NCBI RefSeq assembly: GCF_000270245.1
Contig: NC_015635.1
Span: forward strand, 2,790,001 to 2,854,000
Direction: 5' to 3'
Origin: Microlunatus phosphovorus NM-1
GTDB taxonomy: Bacteria > Actinomycetota > Actinomycetes > Propionibacteriales > Propionibacteriaceae
DNA length: 64,000 bases
Shown here: in pieces, positions 45,230 to 55,811 of the stretch
Layout: every line of letters begins with the position of its first letter
How positions within the stretch are numbered: position 1 is the first letter of the stretch
Notes under the pieces: generated by a model
What the model was told of the DNA's origin: nothing
The model's database searches: none
What the model saw: only the letters and a program-made list of their open reading frames with translations
Position numbers and translations under genes: made by a program

Positions 45230-46423
45230 TCAGCCGCGAACCGCAGCCGCCAAGGCCGATGCCCGGTCGGTCTTCTCCCAGGTGATCTCCGGCAGCTCAC
45301 GGCCGAAATGCCCGTACGCCGCGGTCTGGGCGTAGATCGGCCGCTTCAGGTCCAGATCGGCGATGATCGCGGCCGGTCGCAAGTCGAAGACCGACAGCAC
45401 CGCGTCCTGGATCTGGCTGACGGGCACCTGCTCACTGCCGAAGCACTCCACATAGAAGCCCACCGGATGGGCCTTCCCGATCGCGTACGCGACCTGCACC
45501 TCGCAGCGACGCGCCAAACCGGCGGCGACCACATTCTTGGCGACCCAGCGCATCGCGTACGCCGCAGAGCGGTCCACCTTGGACGGGTCCTTGCCGGAGA
45601 ACGCGCCGCCACCGTGCCGGGCCATCCCGCCGTAGGTGTCGACGATGATCTTGCGGCCGGTCAGCCCAGCGTCGCCCATCGGCCCGCCGATCTCGAACCG
45701 GCCGGTCGGATTCACCAGCAGTTGGTGGCCGCGGGCGTCGATGTCGAAGCGGTCGAGAACCGGCTGCACCACGTGCTTGCAGATGTCCGGCGTGAGCAGG
45801 GTGTCCAGATCGATGTCGGCGGCGTGCTGGGTGGACAACACGACGGTGTCCAGCCGCGCCGGACGCTCTCCGTCGTACTCGATCGTGACCTGGGTCTTGC
45901 CGTCCGGCCGCAGATAGGGGATGACACCCTCCTTGCGCACCGCCGCGAGCTGCTCGGCCAGTCGGTGGGCGAGGTCGATCGGGAGCGGCATCAAGGAGTC
46001 GGTCTCGGTGCAGGCATAGCCGAACATCAGGCCTTGGTCGCCGGCACCCTGGTGGTCCCGCTCGTCGCTCGATTCCCCGGTCCGGGTCTCGAACGCCTCG
46101 TCCACGCCCTGGGCGATGTCCGGCGACTGCTGGCCGATCGCGACCGAGACACCGCAGGACGCCCCGTCGAAGCCCTTGGTGGACGAGTCGTAGCCGATGT
46201 CGAGAATCCGCCGGCGCACGATCGAGGGGATCTCGGCGTATGCCTCGGTGGTCACCTCACCGGCGACCACGACCAAGCCGGTGGTCACCAAGGTCTCGAC
46301 CGCGACCCGGCTGCTCGGATCCTGCCGCAGCAGCTCGTCCAGGACGGAGTCGCTGATCTGATCGGCGATCTTGTCCGGGTGGCCCTCGGTCACCGACTCG
46401 GAGGTGAAAAGACGTGCTGCCAT
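45230..46423 (-). CDS. metK: S-adenosylmethionine synthetase
   Basis: A 397-residue MAT making SAM from methionine and ATP. Signature segments: [26 protein letters not shown] at the N-terminus, [36 protein letters not shown]-loop and [10 protein letters not shown]-like end ([21 protein letters not shown]). ATG 46423 has GAGGGG and is chosen over a longer frame. Upstream there is only 63 bp to coaBC, holding a TAAGGT -10 (46489-46484) and a short hairpin. Confidence 0.97.
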   Translation of the reverse strand: MAARLFTSESVTEGHPDKIADQISDSVLDELLRQDPSSRVAVETLVTTGLVVVAGEVTTEAYAEIPSIVRRRILDIGYDSSTKGFDGASCGVSVAIGQQSPDIAQGVDEAFETRTGESSDERDHQGAGDQGLMFGYACTETDSLMPLPIDLAHRLAEQLAAVRKEGVIPYLRPDGKTQVTIEYDGERPARLDTVVLSTQHAADIDLDTLLTPDICKHVVQPVLDRFDIDARGHQLLVNPTGRFEIGGPMGDAGLTGRKIIVDTYGGMARHGGGAFSGKDPSKVDRSAAYAMRWVAKNVVAAGLARRCEVQVAYAIGKAHPVGFYVECFGSEQVPVSQIQDAVLSVFDLRPAAIIADLDLKRPIYAQTAAYGHFGRELPEITWEKTDRASALAAAVRG

Positions 46424-46458
46424 GGTTGTGCCCCTCAAAAACACTCGGGTATCTGGCC

Positions 46459-46475
46459 GCCGGTGCGACACCGGC
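46459..46475 (-). promoter_or_regulatory. Hairpin in the metK leader
   Basis: GCCGGTG and CACCGGC form a perfect 7-bp stem with a 3-base loop, starting just after the predicted metK transcription start. On the minus strand a run of five T follows 18 bases later. It could terminate coaBC readthrough or stabilise the metK leader; it does not match a known SAM riboswitch by eye. Confidence 0.45.
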
Positions 46476-46486
46476 TCAGGGCAACC

Positions 46487-47710
46487 TTACCTGCGGGAGC
46501 GTTGCCCTAGGGCACAGTCCCAAATGAGGTGCGCCAGATAGTCCTTGCTGCCCGCCCAGGGCCCGTCGGCACCTGCACCGGTCAGCAGCACGATCTCGTT
46601 GTCCGGGCGACCGAACGCCTTGTGCTCCCCCACCTCGTTCAGCACCAGGACGTCACACCCCTTGCGAGCCAGCTTCGCCCGCCCCAGGTCCAGCAGCGAG
46701 CTGTCAGCGGTGGGCGTCTCGGCTGCGAAGCCGATCAGCACCTGAGCCGGATCGGTCCGGGCGCGGACCAGGCTCGCGAGCACATCGGTGGTCTGGACGA
46801 GATCCAGGCGGAGACCACCGTCTCCGTCCTTCTTGATCTTGGTATCGCTCCGGGCGCTCGGCGTGAAGTCAGCAGGCGCCGCCGCCATCACGACCAGGTC
46901 CGCGGCTGCCGCCTGCTCGGTCATCGCCGCCGCCAGGTCCGCCGTGGAGACCACTCGGTGCACCGTGACGCCCGGTGGCGCGGGCAGTGTGACGTTGGCG
47001 GCCACCAAGTCCACCTGCGCACCTCGGAGCGTGGCCGCTCGCGCGAGCGCCCAGCCCATCAAACCCGAGGAGCGATTGCCGAGGAAGCGGACCGGGTCGA
47101 GGTGCTCCCGGGTTCCGCCGGCACTGACCACCACCCGCAGACCGGCCAGATCCCGCTCGGCACCCCGGCCGACGATCGAGGGATCGATCAGGACTGCCTC
47201 GGCGACGGCCTCCAGCTCGGCCGGATCCGGCAATCGACCCGGTCCAGAGTCCGGCCCGGTGAGTCGGCCGTTGTCCGGGTCGATGACCAGACAGCCTCGC
47301 GACCGCAAGGTCGCGACATTGGCCTGGGTCGCCGGATGCAGCCACATCTCGGTGTGCATGGCCGGCGCGAAGACCACCGGGCAGTGCGCGGTCAACAGCG
47401 TGGAGGTGAGCAGATCATCAGCACGGCCGGTCGCAGCGCGGGCCAGCAGGTCCGCGGTCGCCGGGGCGACGAAGACCAGATCGGCCTGTTGGCCGAGCCG
47501 GACGTGCGGCACCTGATGCACGTCGTCGAAGACCGAGGTGTGCACCGGCTTGCCGGACAGGGCCGCCCAGGTACCAAGGCCCACGAACTCCAGCGCCGCC
47601 GCAGTTGGGATGACGGTGACGTCATGTCCCTCGGCCTGCAGCCGCCGCAGCAGCTCGCAAGCCTTGTAGGCAGCGATGCCGCCGGCGACGCCGAGGACGA
47701 CGCGACTCAT
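46487..47710 (-). CDS. coaBC: Bifunctional phosphopantothenoylcysteine decarboxylase/synthetase CoaBC
   Basis: A 407-residue fusion. The CoaC half (1-185) has [38 protein letters not shown] and PAMHTEMW, the FMN decarboxylase signature in actinobacterial form; the CoaB half (190-407) has [51 protein letters not shown] and TDVLASLV. It converts phosphopantothenate to phosphopantetheine. It lies 26 bp behind rpoZ. Confidence 0.96.
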   Translation of the reverse strand: MSRVVLGVAGGIAAYKACELLRRLQAEGHDVTVIPTAAALEFVGLGTWAALSGKPVHTSVFDDVHQVPHVRLGQQADLVFVAPATADLLARAATGRADDLLTSTLLTAHCPVVFAPAMHTEMWLHPATQANVATLRSRGCLVIDPDNGRLTGPDSGPGRLPDPAELEAVAEAVLIDPSIVGRGAERDLAGLRVVVSAGGTREHLDPVRFLGNRSSGLMGWALARAATLRGAQVDLVAANVTLPAPPGVTVHRVVSTADLAAAMTEQAAAADLVVMAAAPADFTPSARSDTKIKKDGDGGLRLDLVQTTDVLASLVRARTDPAQVLIGFAAETPTADSSLLDLGRAKLARKGCDVLVLNEVGEHKAFGRPDNEIVLLTGAGADGPWAGSKDYLAHLIWDCALGQRSRR

Positions 47711-47736
47711 CTGGTTGCGCGGGCTCTGGCTGAGGA

Positions 47737-48048
47737 TCAGGCCGGGTTGTCGTACGACGTGGTGTCCACCTCGGCCGCCGCGGCCTCGTCGGCGTCACCC
47801 TCGATGCAGGTCAGTACTCCGGCGTTCACCTCACGCAGCGCGATGGACAACGGCTTCTCCTGCACGCCGGTCTCCACCAGCGGGCCGACGTGATCGAGCA
47901 GGCCCTCGCCGAGCTGGGAGTAGTACGCGTTGATCTGACGAGCCCGCTTGGCGGCGAACAGCACCAGCCGGTACTTGGAGTCGGAGTGGGTGAGAAGCTC
48001 GTCGATCGGGGGGTTGGTGATCCCCTCGGCAACCACGTTTCCAGACAA
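47737..48048 (-). CDS. rpoZ: DNA-directed RNA polymerase subunit omega
   Basis: A 103-residue omega subunit: [67 protein letters not shown] is typical of actinobacteria. The start is TTG 48048, giving [10 protein letters not shown] as in relatives, with GAAGG eight bases upstream; another TTG at 48078 is less likely. The acidic C-terminus ([21 protein letters not shown]) is variable. It lies 75 bp behind gmk. Confidence 0.95.
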   Translation of the reverse strand: MSGNVVAEGITNPPIDELLTHSDSKYRLVLFAAKRARQINAYYSQLGEGLLDHVGPLVETGVQEKPLSIALREVNAGVLTCIEGDADEAAAAEVDTTSYDNPA

Positions 48049-48123
48049 GAGCAAACCTTCGATTCCGATTGTGCACAATGCGCTGCCGGCCCTTGGTGGG
48101 CACGGCGCAGCCGTCCGTACGAA

Positions 48124-48693
48124 CTACAGACCCAGTAATACTACCAACTCCGCCACCGCACCGGTGACGTCGTGATTGACGATCGTGGTGTCGAACTCCG
48201 ATTCGGCGGCCAGTTCCTCGGTGGCGGTCCGCAGCCGTCGCTCCCGCTCTTCGGCGGTCTCGGTCCCCCGGTCCACCAACCGGCGGACCAGTTCCGCCCA
48301 CGACGGCGGGGCCAAGAACACCAGATGCGCCTCCGGCCAGCGCTCCCGGACCTGCCTCGCACCTTGCAGGTCGATCTCCAGCACCGCCTCGTGGCCCGCG
48401 GCAATGGCAGCCGTCACCGGTCCGCGCGGCGTGCCGTAGCGATGCCGGCCGTGCACGACCGCCCACTCCAGCAGGTCGTCGTCGGCCACCAGCCGGTCGA
48501 ACTCGGCCTCGGAGATGAACAGGTAGTGCACTCCGTCGATCTCGCCGGGGCGCGGCGGCCGGGTCGTCACCGAGACCGAGACGAACACCTCGGGATGCTG
48601 ACGCCGCAACTCGGCGACCACGGTGCCCTTGCCGACGGCAGTCGGGCCGGACACCACGGTGAGGCCAGGGTGTCGTCTGCGGTCGCGACTCAC
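48124..48693 (-). CDS. gmk: Guanylate kinase
   Basis: A 189-residue GMP kinase: P-loop [15 protein letters not shown]-binding [34 protein letters not shown], and the lid region [24 protein letters not shown] 48693 overlaps the mihF stop by four bases, the standard mihF-gmk coupling. Confidence 0.96.
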   Translation of the reverse strand: MSRDRRRHPGLTVVSGPTAVGKGTVVAELRRQHPEVFVSVSVTTRPPRPGEIDGVHYLFISEAEFDRLVADDDLLEWAVVHGRHRYGTPRGPVTAAIAAGHEAVLEIDLQGARQVRERWPEAHLVFLAPPSWAELVRRLVDRGTETAEERERRLRTATEELAAESEFDTTIVNHDVTGAVAELVVLLGL

Positions 48694-49013
48694 TTGGTCC
48701 GCGGCGCGAACTCGGCCACCAAGGCCGCGGCCTGGTGACGGCCGAGGCCCCGCAACCGCCGGTTCGGGGCGATGTCGAATTTGTCCATCGCCCGATCGGC
48801 ACGCACCGCGCCGACTCGCGGGAGCGCCTTGAGGATGTCGACGACCTTGGCGTGCGCGATCACGTCGTCGGTCTCGGCTGTGGCGAGCACCTCGGCCAGG
48901 GTCAGCTCACCGGTCCGCAGGGCCTGCTTCACGGCTGCGCGCCGCCGCCGGGCCTCCGTGGCCGCATACCGGGCCTGCTGCCGCTGCTCGTCACTCAGCG
49001 GGGGAATCGTCAC
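48690..49013 (-). CDS. mihF: Integration host factor, actinobacterial type (mIHF)
   Basis: A 107-residue nucleoid protein: [41 protein letters not shown], then [40 protein letters not shown], the S13-like DNA-binding part with GxG hairpin. It is unrelated to proteobacterial IHF. GTG 49013 has AAGGA upstream. It sits in the fixed order pyrF-mihF-gmk-rpoZ. Confidence 0.94.
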   Translation of the reverse strand: MTIPPLSDEQRQQARYAATEARRRRAAVKQALRTGELTLAEVLATAETDDVIAHAKVVDILKALPRVGAVRADRAMDKFDIAPNRRLRGLGRHQAAALVAEFAPRTK

Positions 49014-49087
49014 ACTAGGTCCTTCGAAAAGCCAGCCAGCAGGGTAGCCACGGGTGCAGCTGCGAATCCGTGGTTGAACCAGTGAAC

Positions 49088-49921
49088 TTACCCCACCGGC
49101 ACTGTCGTCATCATCTGGGTCAGCATCTGTTCGGCCTTCGCCCGGATCGCGGCCGGGTCCGGGCCGGCAGCCATCAGCTCGCGGCTTGCCGCGGGCAGCA
49201 CATAGCGCAGGGCGTCGCCGAAGACCTCGGCCAGGTCCCTGGCGCCCGCGCCCTGGGCGCCGATGCCCGGGGAGAGCAACGAGCCGTGCACCTGCGACAG
49301 ATCCACTCCGGTCCGGCCGATGGTGGCGCCGACGACGAGTCCGACGTTGCCGTACTCCTTCCCGGCGTTGGCCGACGCGGCAGCGTCGACGATCTCCTCC
49401 GCGACCAGCAGGCCCGAGGCCGCCCGGGCATGCTGGACCTGGCGCCCTTCCGGGTTGGAGGTGAGCGCCAGCACGTACACCCCGCGGTCGGAGGCCTCGG
49501 CCAGTTCGATGGTCCCGGACAGTGATCCGAAGCCCAGGTAGGGGCTGACGGTGATCGCGTCCGCGGCCAGCGGTGCGCCGTCGGCCAGATAGGCGGCTGC
49601 GTACGCATCCATGGTCGAGCCGATGTCGCCACGCTTGACGTCCAGCAGGGACAGCGCACCGGCGTCGCGCAGGTCGGCGAGCACCCGCTCCAGGACGGCG
49701 ATGCCGGCCGCGCCGTGCAGCTCGAAGAACGCCGACTGCGGTTTGAACACCGGCACCAGATCGCCGAGCGCGGCCACCATGGTCCGGGCGCACCGTTCCA
49801 GGCCGGACGCGTCGACCGGCAGGCCCCACGCGCTCAACAGCGACGGGTGCGGGTCGATCCCGGCGCACAGCGGCCCTCGCTCGGCCACCAGGCTGGCCAG
49901 ACGTTCTCCATAACCGGTCAC
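49088..49921 (-). CDS. pyrF: Orotidine-5'-phosphate decarboxylase (type 2)
   Basis: A 277-residue type 2 OMP decarboxylase, last step to UMP. Catalytic Lys-Asp pair in [29 protein letters not shown] at the start and [31 protein letters not shown] near the end are typical of the actinobacterial form. GTG 49921 overlaps the pyrD stop by four bases. Confidence 0.96.
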   Translation of the reverse strand: MTGYGERLASLVAERGPLCAGIDPHPSLLSAWGLPVDASGLERCARTMVAALGDLVPVFKPQSAFFELHGAAGIAVLERVLADLRDAGALSLLDVKRGDIGSTMDAYAAAYLADGAPLAADAITVSPYLGFGSLSGTIELAEASDRGVYVLALTSNPEGRQVQHARAASGLLVAEEIVDAAASANAGKEYGNVGLVVGATIGRTGVDLSQVHGSLLSPGIGAQGAGARDLAEVFGDALRYVLPAASRELMAAGPDPAAIRAKAEQMLTQMMTTVPVG

Positions 49922-51027
49922 AGTGGACCCCTTTCCAGCCGAGTTGGCTCGTGTGCGGCGAAGCGGGCATTGAGGCCGGTGACCAGCCCGGGCCCGCCAT
50001 AGATGAAGCCGGTATAGACCTGGATCAGCCGTGCCCCGGCGTCCAGCAGCGCCAGACCGTCGTCCGGGGTCAGCACCCCGCCGACGCCGATGATCGGCAG
50101 CTCCGTGCGCGCTGCCAGGAAGCCGACGACCTCGCGCGCTCGGCTGGTCAACGGTGCCCCGGACAGGCCCCCGGCCTCGGCGGCGCGTGCGGCATCGGTC
50201 GGATCGATCCCGGCCCGCGACAGGGTGGTGTTGGTGGCGATCAGGCCTGCGGCGCCGGAGCCCTCCACCACCTCGACGGCCTCCTCCAACGCCTCGTTGG
50301 TGAGGTCGGGGGCCAGTTTCACGAACACCGGCACCGGGATTCGATCCGCGTCCGGCGTATCGCTCGGCCCGGCCAGCACCCGGGCCTCGGCGGTCAGCGC
50401 GCCCAGCAACTCGGCAAGACTGTCCGCGTCCTGCAAGGCGCGCAGCCCGGGCGTGTTCGGGCTGGACACGTTCACCGCGACATAATCGGCGTACGGGGCG
50501 AGCAGCCGCAGCGAGGCCAGATAGTCCGCGGTCGCGGACTCCAGCGGAGTGACCTTGGTCTTGCCGATCGAGATCCCCAACGGGATGCCGACCCGGCCGT
50601 TCCCGCGACGTACGCCGAGCCCGTCGAGACGCTGCGCGAGGGCCTGGGCGCCGTCGTTGTTGAAGCCCATCCGATTGATGATCGCCCGGCTGTTCGGCAG
50701 CCGGAAAAGTCGCGGCCGGTCGTTGCCCGGCTGGGCCTGAGCGGTCACCGTGCCCAACTCGGCGAACCCGAAGCCGAGCGCCGACCAGGCCCGGACCGCG
50801 AGGCCGTTCTTGTCGAGGCCGGCGGCCACCCCCACCGGTGAGGCAAAGTCGATGCCCGCCACGGTGACGCCTTGCTGCTGCCGAGCCAGCCCGGCACGCA
50901 GACCGGCCCGCAGCGGGGTCAGCCGGCCCATCGCCGCCAGCGCCCGCAGGGTCTGCTCGTGCACCCGCTCGGCATCGCCGCCGTACGCCCGGAACAGCAC
51001 CGGGCGGACGAGTCGGGAGTAGAGCAC
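49918..51027 (-). CDS. pyrD: Dihydroorotate dehydrogenase (quinone), class 2
   Basis: A 369-residue membrane-associated class 2 enzyme with an N-terminal helical extension ([26 protein letters not shown]). FMN barrel: [34 protein letters not shown] with the catalytic Ser, and [32 protein letters not shown]. Electrons go to quinone. GTG start three bases after the carB stop. Confidence 0.96.
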   Translation of the reverse strand: MLYSRLVRPVLFRAYGGDAERVHEQTLRALAAMGRLTPLRAGLRAGLARQQQGVTVAGIDFASPVGVAAGLDKNGLAVRAWSALGFGFAELGTVTAQAQPGNDRPRLFRLPNSRAIINRMGFNNDGAQALAQRLDGLGVRRGNGRVGIPLGISIGKTKVTPLESATADYLASLRLLAPYADYVAVNVSSPNTPGLRALQDADSLAELLGALTAEARVLAGPSDTPDADRIPVPVFVKLAPDLTNEALEEAVEVVEGSGAAGLIATNTTLSRAGIDPTDAARAAEAGGLSGAPLTSRAREVVGFLAARTELPIIGVGGVLTPDDGLALLDAGARLIQVYTGFIYGGPGLVTGLNARFAAHEPTRLERGPL

Positions 51028-51030
51028 GGT

Positions 51031-54000
51031 TCAGTTGCCCGGCTGAGTCAGATCAGGAGCGGTCAGATCGGTGTCGAGGTCGGTGGTCCAGGACTGCAGC
51101 GATCGGACCCTGACGTGGCCCGAGCGGATCGCCTCGATGCCCTGCACCGCGGCCGCCAGTCCTTGCACGGTCGTCATGCAGGGGACGTTGCGCAGCACGG
51201 CGGCGGTGCGGATCTCGTACCCGTCGAAGCGGGGTCGACCGTCCGGACTGAGCCCGTGCGGGGTGTTGAAGATCAGATCGACCTCGCCGTCCAGGATCGC
51301 CTGCACGATCGTCTTCTCGCCATCCGGACCCGGTCCGGCACTGTGCTTGCGCACCGTGCGGACCTTCATCCCGTGCCGACGCAGCATCGAGGCGGTGCCC
51401 GTCGTCGCAAGGATCTCGAAGCCCAGGTCGGCCAGTCGCTTCACCGGGAAGATCACGAACCGCTTGTCCCGGTTGGCGACCGAGACGAACACCGTCCCCC
51501 GGCTGGGCAGCGGCCCGAAGGCTGCTACCTGGCTCTTGGCGAACGCCGTGCCGAAGCCGACGTCGAGTCCCATCACCTCTCCGGTGGACTTCATCTCCGG
51601 GCCGAGCACCGTGTCGACCGAGATCCCCTCGACGGTACGGAACCGGTTGAAGGGCATCACCGCCTCCTTGACCGCGATCGGTCCGGTGTGGGTCTCGGTG
51701 GCGCCGTCCCCGGTACGCCGCAGCAGCCCTTCCATGCGCAACTCGGCGATGCCGGCGCCCAGCATCAGCCGGGAGGCCGCCTTGGCCAGTGGTGTGGCGG
51801 TCGCCTTCGACACGAACGGAACCGTACGGGAGGCGCGCGGATTGGCCTCCAGCACGTACAGGGTGTCTCCGGCGAGCGCGAACTGGATGTTGATCAGGCC
51901 CCGGACGCCCACCCCGTCGGCAATGGCCCGGGTGGAGTGCCGGATCCGGTCGATCACCTCGGCGCCGAGCGTGATCGGCGGCAGGGCGCAGGCGGAGTCG
52001 CCGGAGTGGATCCCGGCCTCTTCGATGTGCTCCATCACCCCGCCCAGATAGAGCTCGGAGCCGTCGTAGAGGGCGTCGACGTCGATCTCCACGGTGTCGT
52101 CGAGGAACTGGTCGACCAGCACCGGATGCTCCGGCGACACCTGGGTGGCCCGGTCGATGTAGGAGGCCAGCGTGGCCTCGTCGTAGACGATCTCCATGCC
52201 GCGACCGCCGAGGACGTACGACGGCCGTACCAGCACCGGGTAGCCGATCTGCAGCGCGATCTCTCGGGCCTCGACGAAGGAGCGCGCCAGACCGTGCTTG
52301 GGCGCCGGCAGATTCGCCTCCCGAAGCACCTGGCCGAACGCACCCCGTTCCTCGGCCAGGTGGATCGCCTCGGGGCTGGTGCCGACGATCGGCACTCCCG
52401 CGTCCTTGAGCGCCTGCGCCAACCGCAGCGGGGTCTGACCGCCGAGCTGCACGATGACCCCGGCCACCGGCCCGGCGGCCAGCTCGGCGTGATAGATCTC
52501 GAGCACGTCCTCCAGCGTCAGCGGCTCGAAATAGAGCCGGTCGGCGGTGTCGTAGTCGGTCGAGACGGTCTCGGGGTTGCAGTTGACCATGATCGTCTCG
52601 TAGCCCGCGCCGTTGTTGTCCGGAGCAGTCGACAAGGCCATCGCCGCATGAACGCAGGAGTAGTCGAACTCGATCCCCTGCCCGATCCGGTTCGGCCCGC
52701 TGCCCAGGATCAGCACCGCCGGCCGGGTCCGCGGCTCGACCTCGGTCTCGTCGTCGTAGGAGCTGTAGTGGTACGGCGTCTTGGCGGCGAACTCCGCGGC
52801 GCAGGTGTCGACGGTCTTGTACACCGGCCGGATCCCCAGGGCATGTCGGACACCGCGAACCACGTCCTCGCGCAGATTGCGCAGGGCCGCGAGCTGAGCG
52901 TCGGAGAAGCCGTGCCGCTTGGCGGTGCGGATCAGCATCGGGGTCAGCTCCGCGGCCCCCCTGATCTGTTCGGCGATCTCGGTGAGCAGCACCAGCTGGT
53001 CGACGAACCACGGGTCGATCTTCGTCGCCTCGTGCACCTGTGCGGGGGTGGCCCCGGCGCGCAGCGCCTGCAGGACGACCTGTAGTCGACCGTCATGCGG
53101 TCTGCTGGCCCGGGCCAGCAGTCCCTCGACGTCGGCCGGCGACACTGGGCCGGTCCACTCGAACGGAGCCTTGGGATCCTCCAGGCTGCGCAGCGCCTTG
53201 CCCAGCGCCTCGGTGAAGTTGCGGCCGATGCCCATCGCCTCGCCCACGCTCTTCATGTGCGTGGTCAAGGTGTCTTCGGCAGTGGGGAACTTCTCGAACG
53301 CGAACCGCGGCACCTTGACGATCACGTAGTCCAGCGTCGGCTCGAAGCTGGCCGGTGTCTCTTGGGTGATGTCGTTGGGGATCTCGTCCAATGTGTAGCC
53401 GATCGCCACCTTGGCGGCGATCTTGGCGATCGGAAAGCCGGTCGCCTTGGACGCCAGCGCGGAGCTGCGGGAGACGCGCGGGTTCATCTCGATCACGATC
53501 ATCCGCCCGTTTGCTGGATCGATCGCGAACTGGATGTTGCAGCCACCGGTGTCCACCCCGACGGCGCGGATGATGCCGATGGCGACGTCGCGCATCCGCT
53601 GGTATTCGCGATCGGTCAGCGTCATCGCCGGCGCGACGGTGATCGAGTCGCCGGTGTGCACCCCCATCGGGTCGAAGTTCTCGATCGAGCAGACGATGAC
53701 CACATTGTCCGCGCGGTCGCGCATCACCTCGAGTTCGTACTCCTTCCAGCCGAGGATCGACTCCTCGATCAGCACCTCGGTGGTCGGGCTCGCCGCGAGA
53801 CCCGCTCCGGCGATCCGCCGTAGCCCGTCCTCGTCGTGGGCGAAGCCGGAGCCGACGCCGCCCATGGTGAAGCTGGGACGGACGACGAGTGGATAGCCGA
53901 GCTCGTCGGCCGCGGCCAGCACGTCGTCCATCGAGTGGCAGATGATGCTGCGAGCCACCCCGACGTCGGGTGTGGTCGGATCCTCCGACAGCTCCAGGCC

Positions 54001-54411
54001 CTCCACGATCGCCTTGAACTGCTCGCGGTTCTCGCCGCGCTGGATGGCCTCGATCGAGGCGCCGATCAGCTCGACGCCGTATTTCTCCAGGATCCCGTTC
54101 TCGTGCAGGGCGACCGCGGCATTGAGCGCGGTCTGGCCGCCCAGGGTGGCCAGCAGCGCGTCCGGGCGCTCCTTGGCGATCACCTGCTCGACGAACTCGG
54201 GGGTGATCGGCTCGATGTAGGTGGCGTCGGCAAACTCCGGATCGGTCATGATCGTCGCCGGGTTGGAGTTGACCAGGATCACCCGGAACCCCTCGGCCCG
54301 CAGCACCCGGCAGGCCTGGGTGCCGGAATAGTCGAACTCACAGGCCTGGCCGATCACGATCGGGCCCGAGCCGATCACCAGGATGGACTCGATGTCGGTC
54401 CGCTTCGGCAT
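51031..54411 (-). CDS. carB: Carbamoyl-phosphate synthase large chain
   Basis: A 1126-residue ATP-grasp synthetase with two homologous halves: [29 protein letters not shown] at the start and [29 protein letters not shown] near residue 570, each followed by ATP-grasp motifs ([34 protein letters not shown]). The C-terminal MGS-like domain ([17 protein letters not shown]) is the allosteric site. Its ATG overlaps the carA stop (TGATG). Confidence 0.98.
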   Translation of the reverse strand: MPKRTDIESILVIGSGPIVIGQACEFDYSGTQACRVLRAEGFRVILVNSNPATIMTDPEFADATYIEPITPEFVEQVIAKERPDALLATLGGQTALNAAVALHENGILEKYGVELIGASIEAIQRGENREQFKAIVEGLELSEDPTTPDVGVARSIICHSMDDVLAAADELGYPLVVRPSFTMGGVGSGFAHDEDGLRRIAGAGLAASPTTEVLIEESILGWKEYELEVMRDRADNVVIVCSIENFDPMGVHTGDSITVAPAMTLTDREYQRMRDVAIGIIRAVGVDTGGCNIQFAIDPANGRMIVIEMNPRVSRSSALASKATGFPIAKIAAKVAIGYTLDEIPNDITQETPASFEPTLDYVIVKVPRFAFEKFPTAEDTLTTHMKSVGEAMGIGRNFTEALGKALRSLEDPKAPFEWTGPVSPADVEGLLARASRPHDGRLQVVLQALRAGATPAQVHEATKIDPWFVDQLVLLTEIAEQIRGAAELTPMLIRTAKRHGFSDAQLAALRNLREDVVRGVRHALGIRPVYKTVDTCAAEFAAKTPYHYSSYDDETEVEPRTRPAVLILGSGPNRIGQGIEFDYSCVHAAMALSTAPDNNGAGYETIMVNCNPETVSTDYDTADRLYFEPLTLEDVLEIYHAELAAGPVAGVIVQLGGQTPLRLAQALKDAGVPIVGTSPEAIHLAEERGAFGQVLREANLPAPKHGLARSFVEAREIALQIGYPVLVRPSYVLGGRGMEIVYDEATLASYIDRATQVSPEHPVLVDQFLDDTVEIDVDALYDGSELYLGGVMEHIEEAGIHSGDSACALPPITLGAEVIDRIRHSTRAIADGVGVRGLINIQFALAGDTLYVLEANPRASRTVPFVSKATATPLAKAASRLMLGAGIAELRMEGLLRRTGDGATETHTGPIAVKEAVMPFNRFRTVEGISVDTVLGPEMKSTGEVMGLDVGFGTAFAKSQVAAFGPLPSRGTVFVSVANRDKRFVIFPVKRLADLGFEILATTGTASMLRRHGMKVRTVRKHSAGPGPDGEKTIVQAILDGEVDLIFNTPHGLSPDGRPRFDGYEIRTAAVLRNVPCMTTVQGLAAAVQGIEAIRSGHVRVRSLQSWTTDLDTDLTAPDLTQPGN

Positions 54412-55595
54412 CAGGCCTCCCCTCCTTCGCCGTGGCTCGTTCGTTGTGACATCAGCTCGACGAAGCGGTCGAACAGGTAGCTGGCGTCGTGCGGGCCAGC
54501 GGCGGCCTCTGGGTGGTATTGCACCGAGAACGCCTTCAGCCGGCCGTCCGGCTCGCGCAGCTCCAGACCCTCGACCACGTCGTCGTTGAGTCCGACGTGG
54601 GAGACGGTGGCGATCCCGTACGGCGTGTCGGTCGGCTTGCCGAGCGGAGCGTCCACGGCGAAGCCGTGGTTGTGCGCGGTGATTTCGACCCGGCGGGTGG
54701 TCAGGTCCATCACCGGCTGATTGATGCCGCGATGCCCGTACGTCAGCTTGTAGGTGCCGAACCCGAGCGCGCGACCGAACAGCTGGTTGCCGAAGCAGAT
54801 GCCGAAGTAGGGCAGATCGTTGGCCAACACCTCGCGCAACACCTCGACCGGGCCGTGGGCGGCCTCAGGGTCACCCGGGCCGTTGGAGAAGAACACGCCG
54901 TCCGGGTTGCGGGCGGCGATGTCGTCGTAGGTTGCCGTGGCGGGCAGCACGTGCGTCTCGATCCCCCGTTCTGCCATCCGGTACGGCGTCATCGACTTGA
55001 TGCCGAGATCGACAGCGACCACGGTCAGCCGCTTGTCGCCCCTGGCCTCAATCACGTACGGGTCGACGGTGGTGACCTCGTCCGCCAGGTGGGCGCCGAG
55101 CATCGGTGGCTGCTCGAGCACCCGGGCCAGCAGCGCATCGGGATCGGTCTCGACGCTGGACACCCCGACCCGCATCGCGCCGCGCTCCCTCAGGTGGCGG
55201 GTCAACGCGCGAGTGTCGACGTCGCACATCCCGACGATCCCCTGCGCGGCGAGTTCGTCGGCCAGGCTGCGGCGGGAGCGCCAGTTGGACGGGATCCGGG
55301 CGGCGTCGCGGATCACGTAACCGGCGACCCAGATCCGGCCCGACTCGTCGTCCTCGTCGTTCCAGCCGGTGTTGCCGATGTGTGGTGCGGTCGCGACCAC
55401 CACCTGGCGGGCGTAGCTGGGATCGGTGAGCGTCTCCTGGTAGCCCGACATGGCGGTGGCGAACACCGCCTCGCCGAAGGTCTCGCCGATCGCGCCGAAA
55501 GCGTGGCCACGGAACGTCCTCCCGTCTTCGAGAACAAGAATCGCTGGAGAGACTTGTCGGCTGTTCGATGGCACGGGAGAGCCCACTGAGTGCAT
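54411..55595 (-). CDS. carA: Carbamoyl-phosphate synthase small chain
   Basis: A 394-residue glutamine amidotransferase subunit. The triad is in [17 protein letters not shown] (nucleophile Cys) and [13 protein letters not shown] (His and Glu); the N-terminal domain has [15 protein letters not shown] and [28 protein letters not shown] 55595 has AAAGGA seven bases upstream, which lies inside a PyrR-type RNA element; expression is therefore likely controlled at translation by UMP-bound PyrR. The gene is the first of carA-carB-pyrD-pyrF and is divergent from the exporter gene. Confidence 0.97.
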   Translation of the reverse strand: MHSVGSPVPSNSRQVSPAILVLEDGRTFRGHAFGAIGETFGEAVFATAMSGYQETLTDPSYARQVVVATAPHIGNTGWNDEDDESGRIWVAGYVIRDAARIPSNWRSRRSLADELAAQGIVGMCDVDTRALTRHLRERGAMRVGVSSVETDPDALLARVLEQPPMLGAHLADEVTTVDPYVIEARGDKRLTVVAVDLGIKSMTPYRMAERGIETHVLPATATYDDIAARNPDGVFFSNGPGDPEAAHGPVEVLREVLANDLPYFGICFGNQLFGRALGFGTYKLTYGHRGINQPVMDLTTRRVEITAHNHGFAVDAPLGKPTDTPYGIATVSHVGLNDDVVEGLELREPDGRLKAFSVQYHPEAAAGPHDASYLFDRFVELMSQRTSHGEGGEA

Positions 55596-55600
55596 GACCG

Positions 55601-55631
55601 TCCTTTCCTGCCTCACGGGACAGGTCTTAAA
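55601..55631 (-). promoter_or_regulatory. PyrR-binding RNA element in the carA leader
   Basis: On the minus strand the leader reads TTTAA, then CCTGTCCCGTGAGGCAGG and AAAGGA. This fits the PyrR recognition pattern known from bacilli and mycobacteria (TTTAA...GTCC.GwGAGGC..., purine-rich end): a short stem CCTGTC/GGCAGG with the GTGAGG loop. The ribosome-binding site AAAGGA directly follows, so bound PyrR would block translation of carA. Confidence 0.75.
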
Positions 55632-55653
55632 GGGCAGGGTTTGACCGCAAACG

Positions 55654-55662
55654 AGACTATCA
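55654..55662 (-). promoter_or_regulatory. Extended -10 promoter of carA
   Basis: Minus-strand TGATAGTCT, an extended -10 (TGn then TAGTCT), gives a leader of about 50 bases that begins just before the PyrR element. No good -35 is visible, as usual with an extended -10. Confidence 0.5.
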
Positions 55663-55723
55663 GCCCCGGAACACCTTCCCTCGCCGATCACCGGAACACG
55701 TGACAACGATCACCCATATTTAG

Positions 55724-55752
55724 TTGCGCTATGCATTGCATTGCTCTAATGT
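55724..55752 (+). promoter_or_regulatory. Promoter of the DHA2 exporter
   Basis: TTGCGC (55724-55729) and TAATGT (55747-55752) are separated by exactly 17 bp. The spacer contains ATGCATTGCAT, an 11-bp palindrome (55731-55741) that could be an operator. A 60-base AT-richer leader follows. Confidence 0.6.
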
Positions 55753-55811
55753 TTGTATGACGCAAGCAAAGAGGCTGCCGTCGATCCCTGCTGCTTGCGT
55801 AGGAGACATAC

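Noticed and set aside
46424-46486. SAM riboswitch upstream of metK
   Set aside because: Only about 60 bases are available and none of the conserved SAM-I, II or IV core sequences could be recognised.
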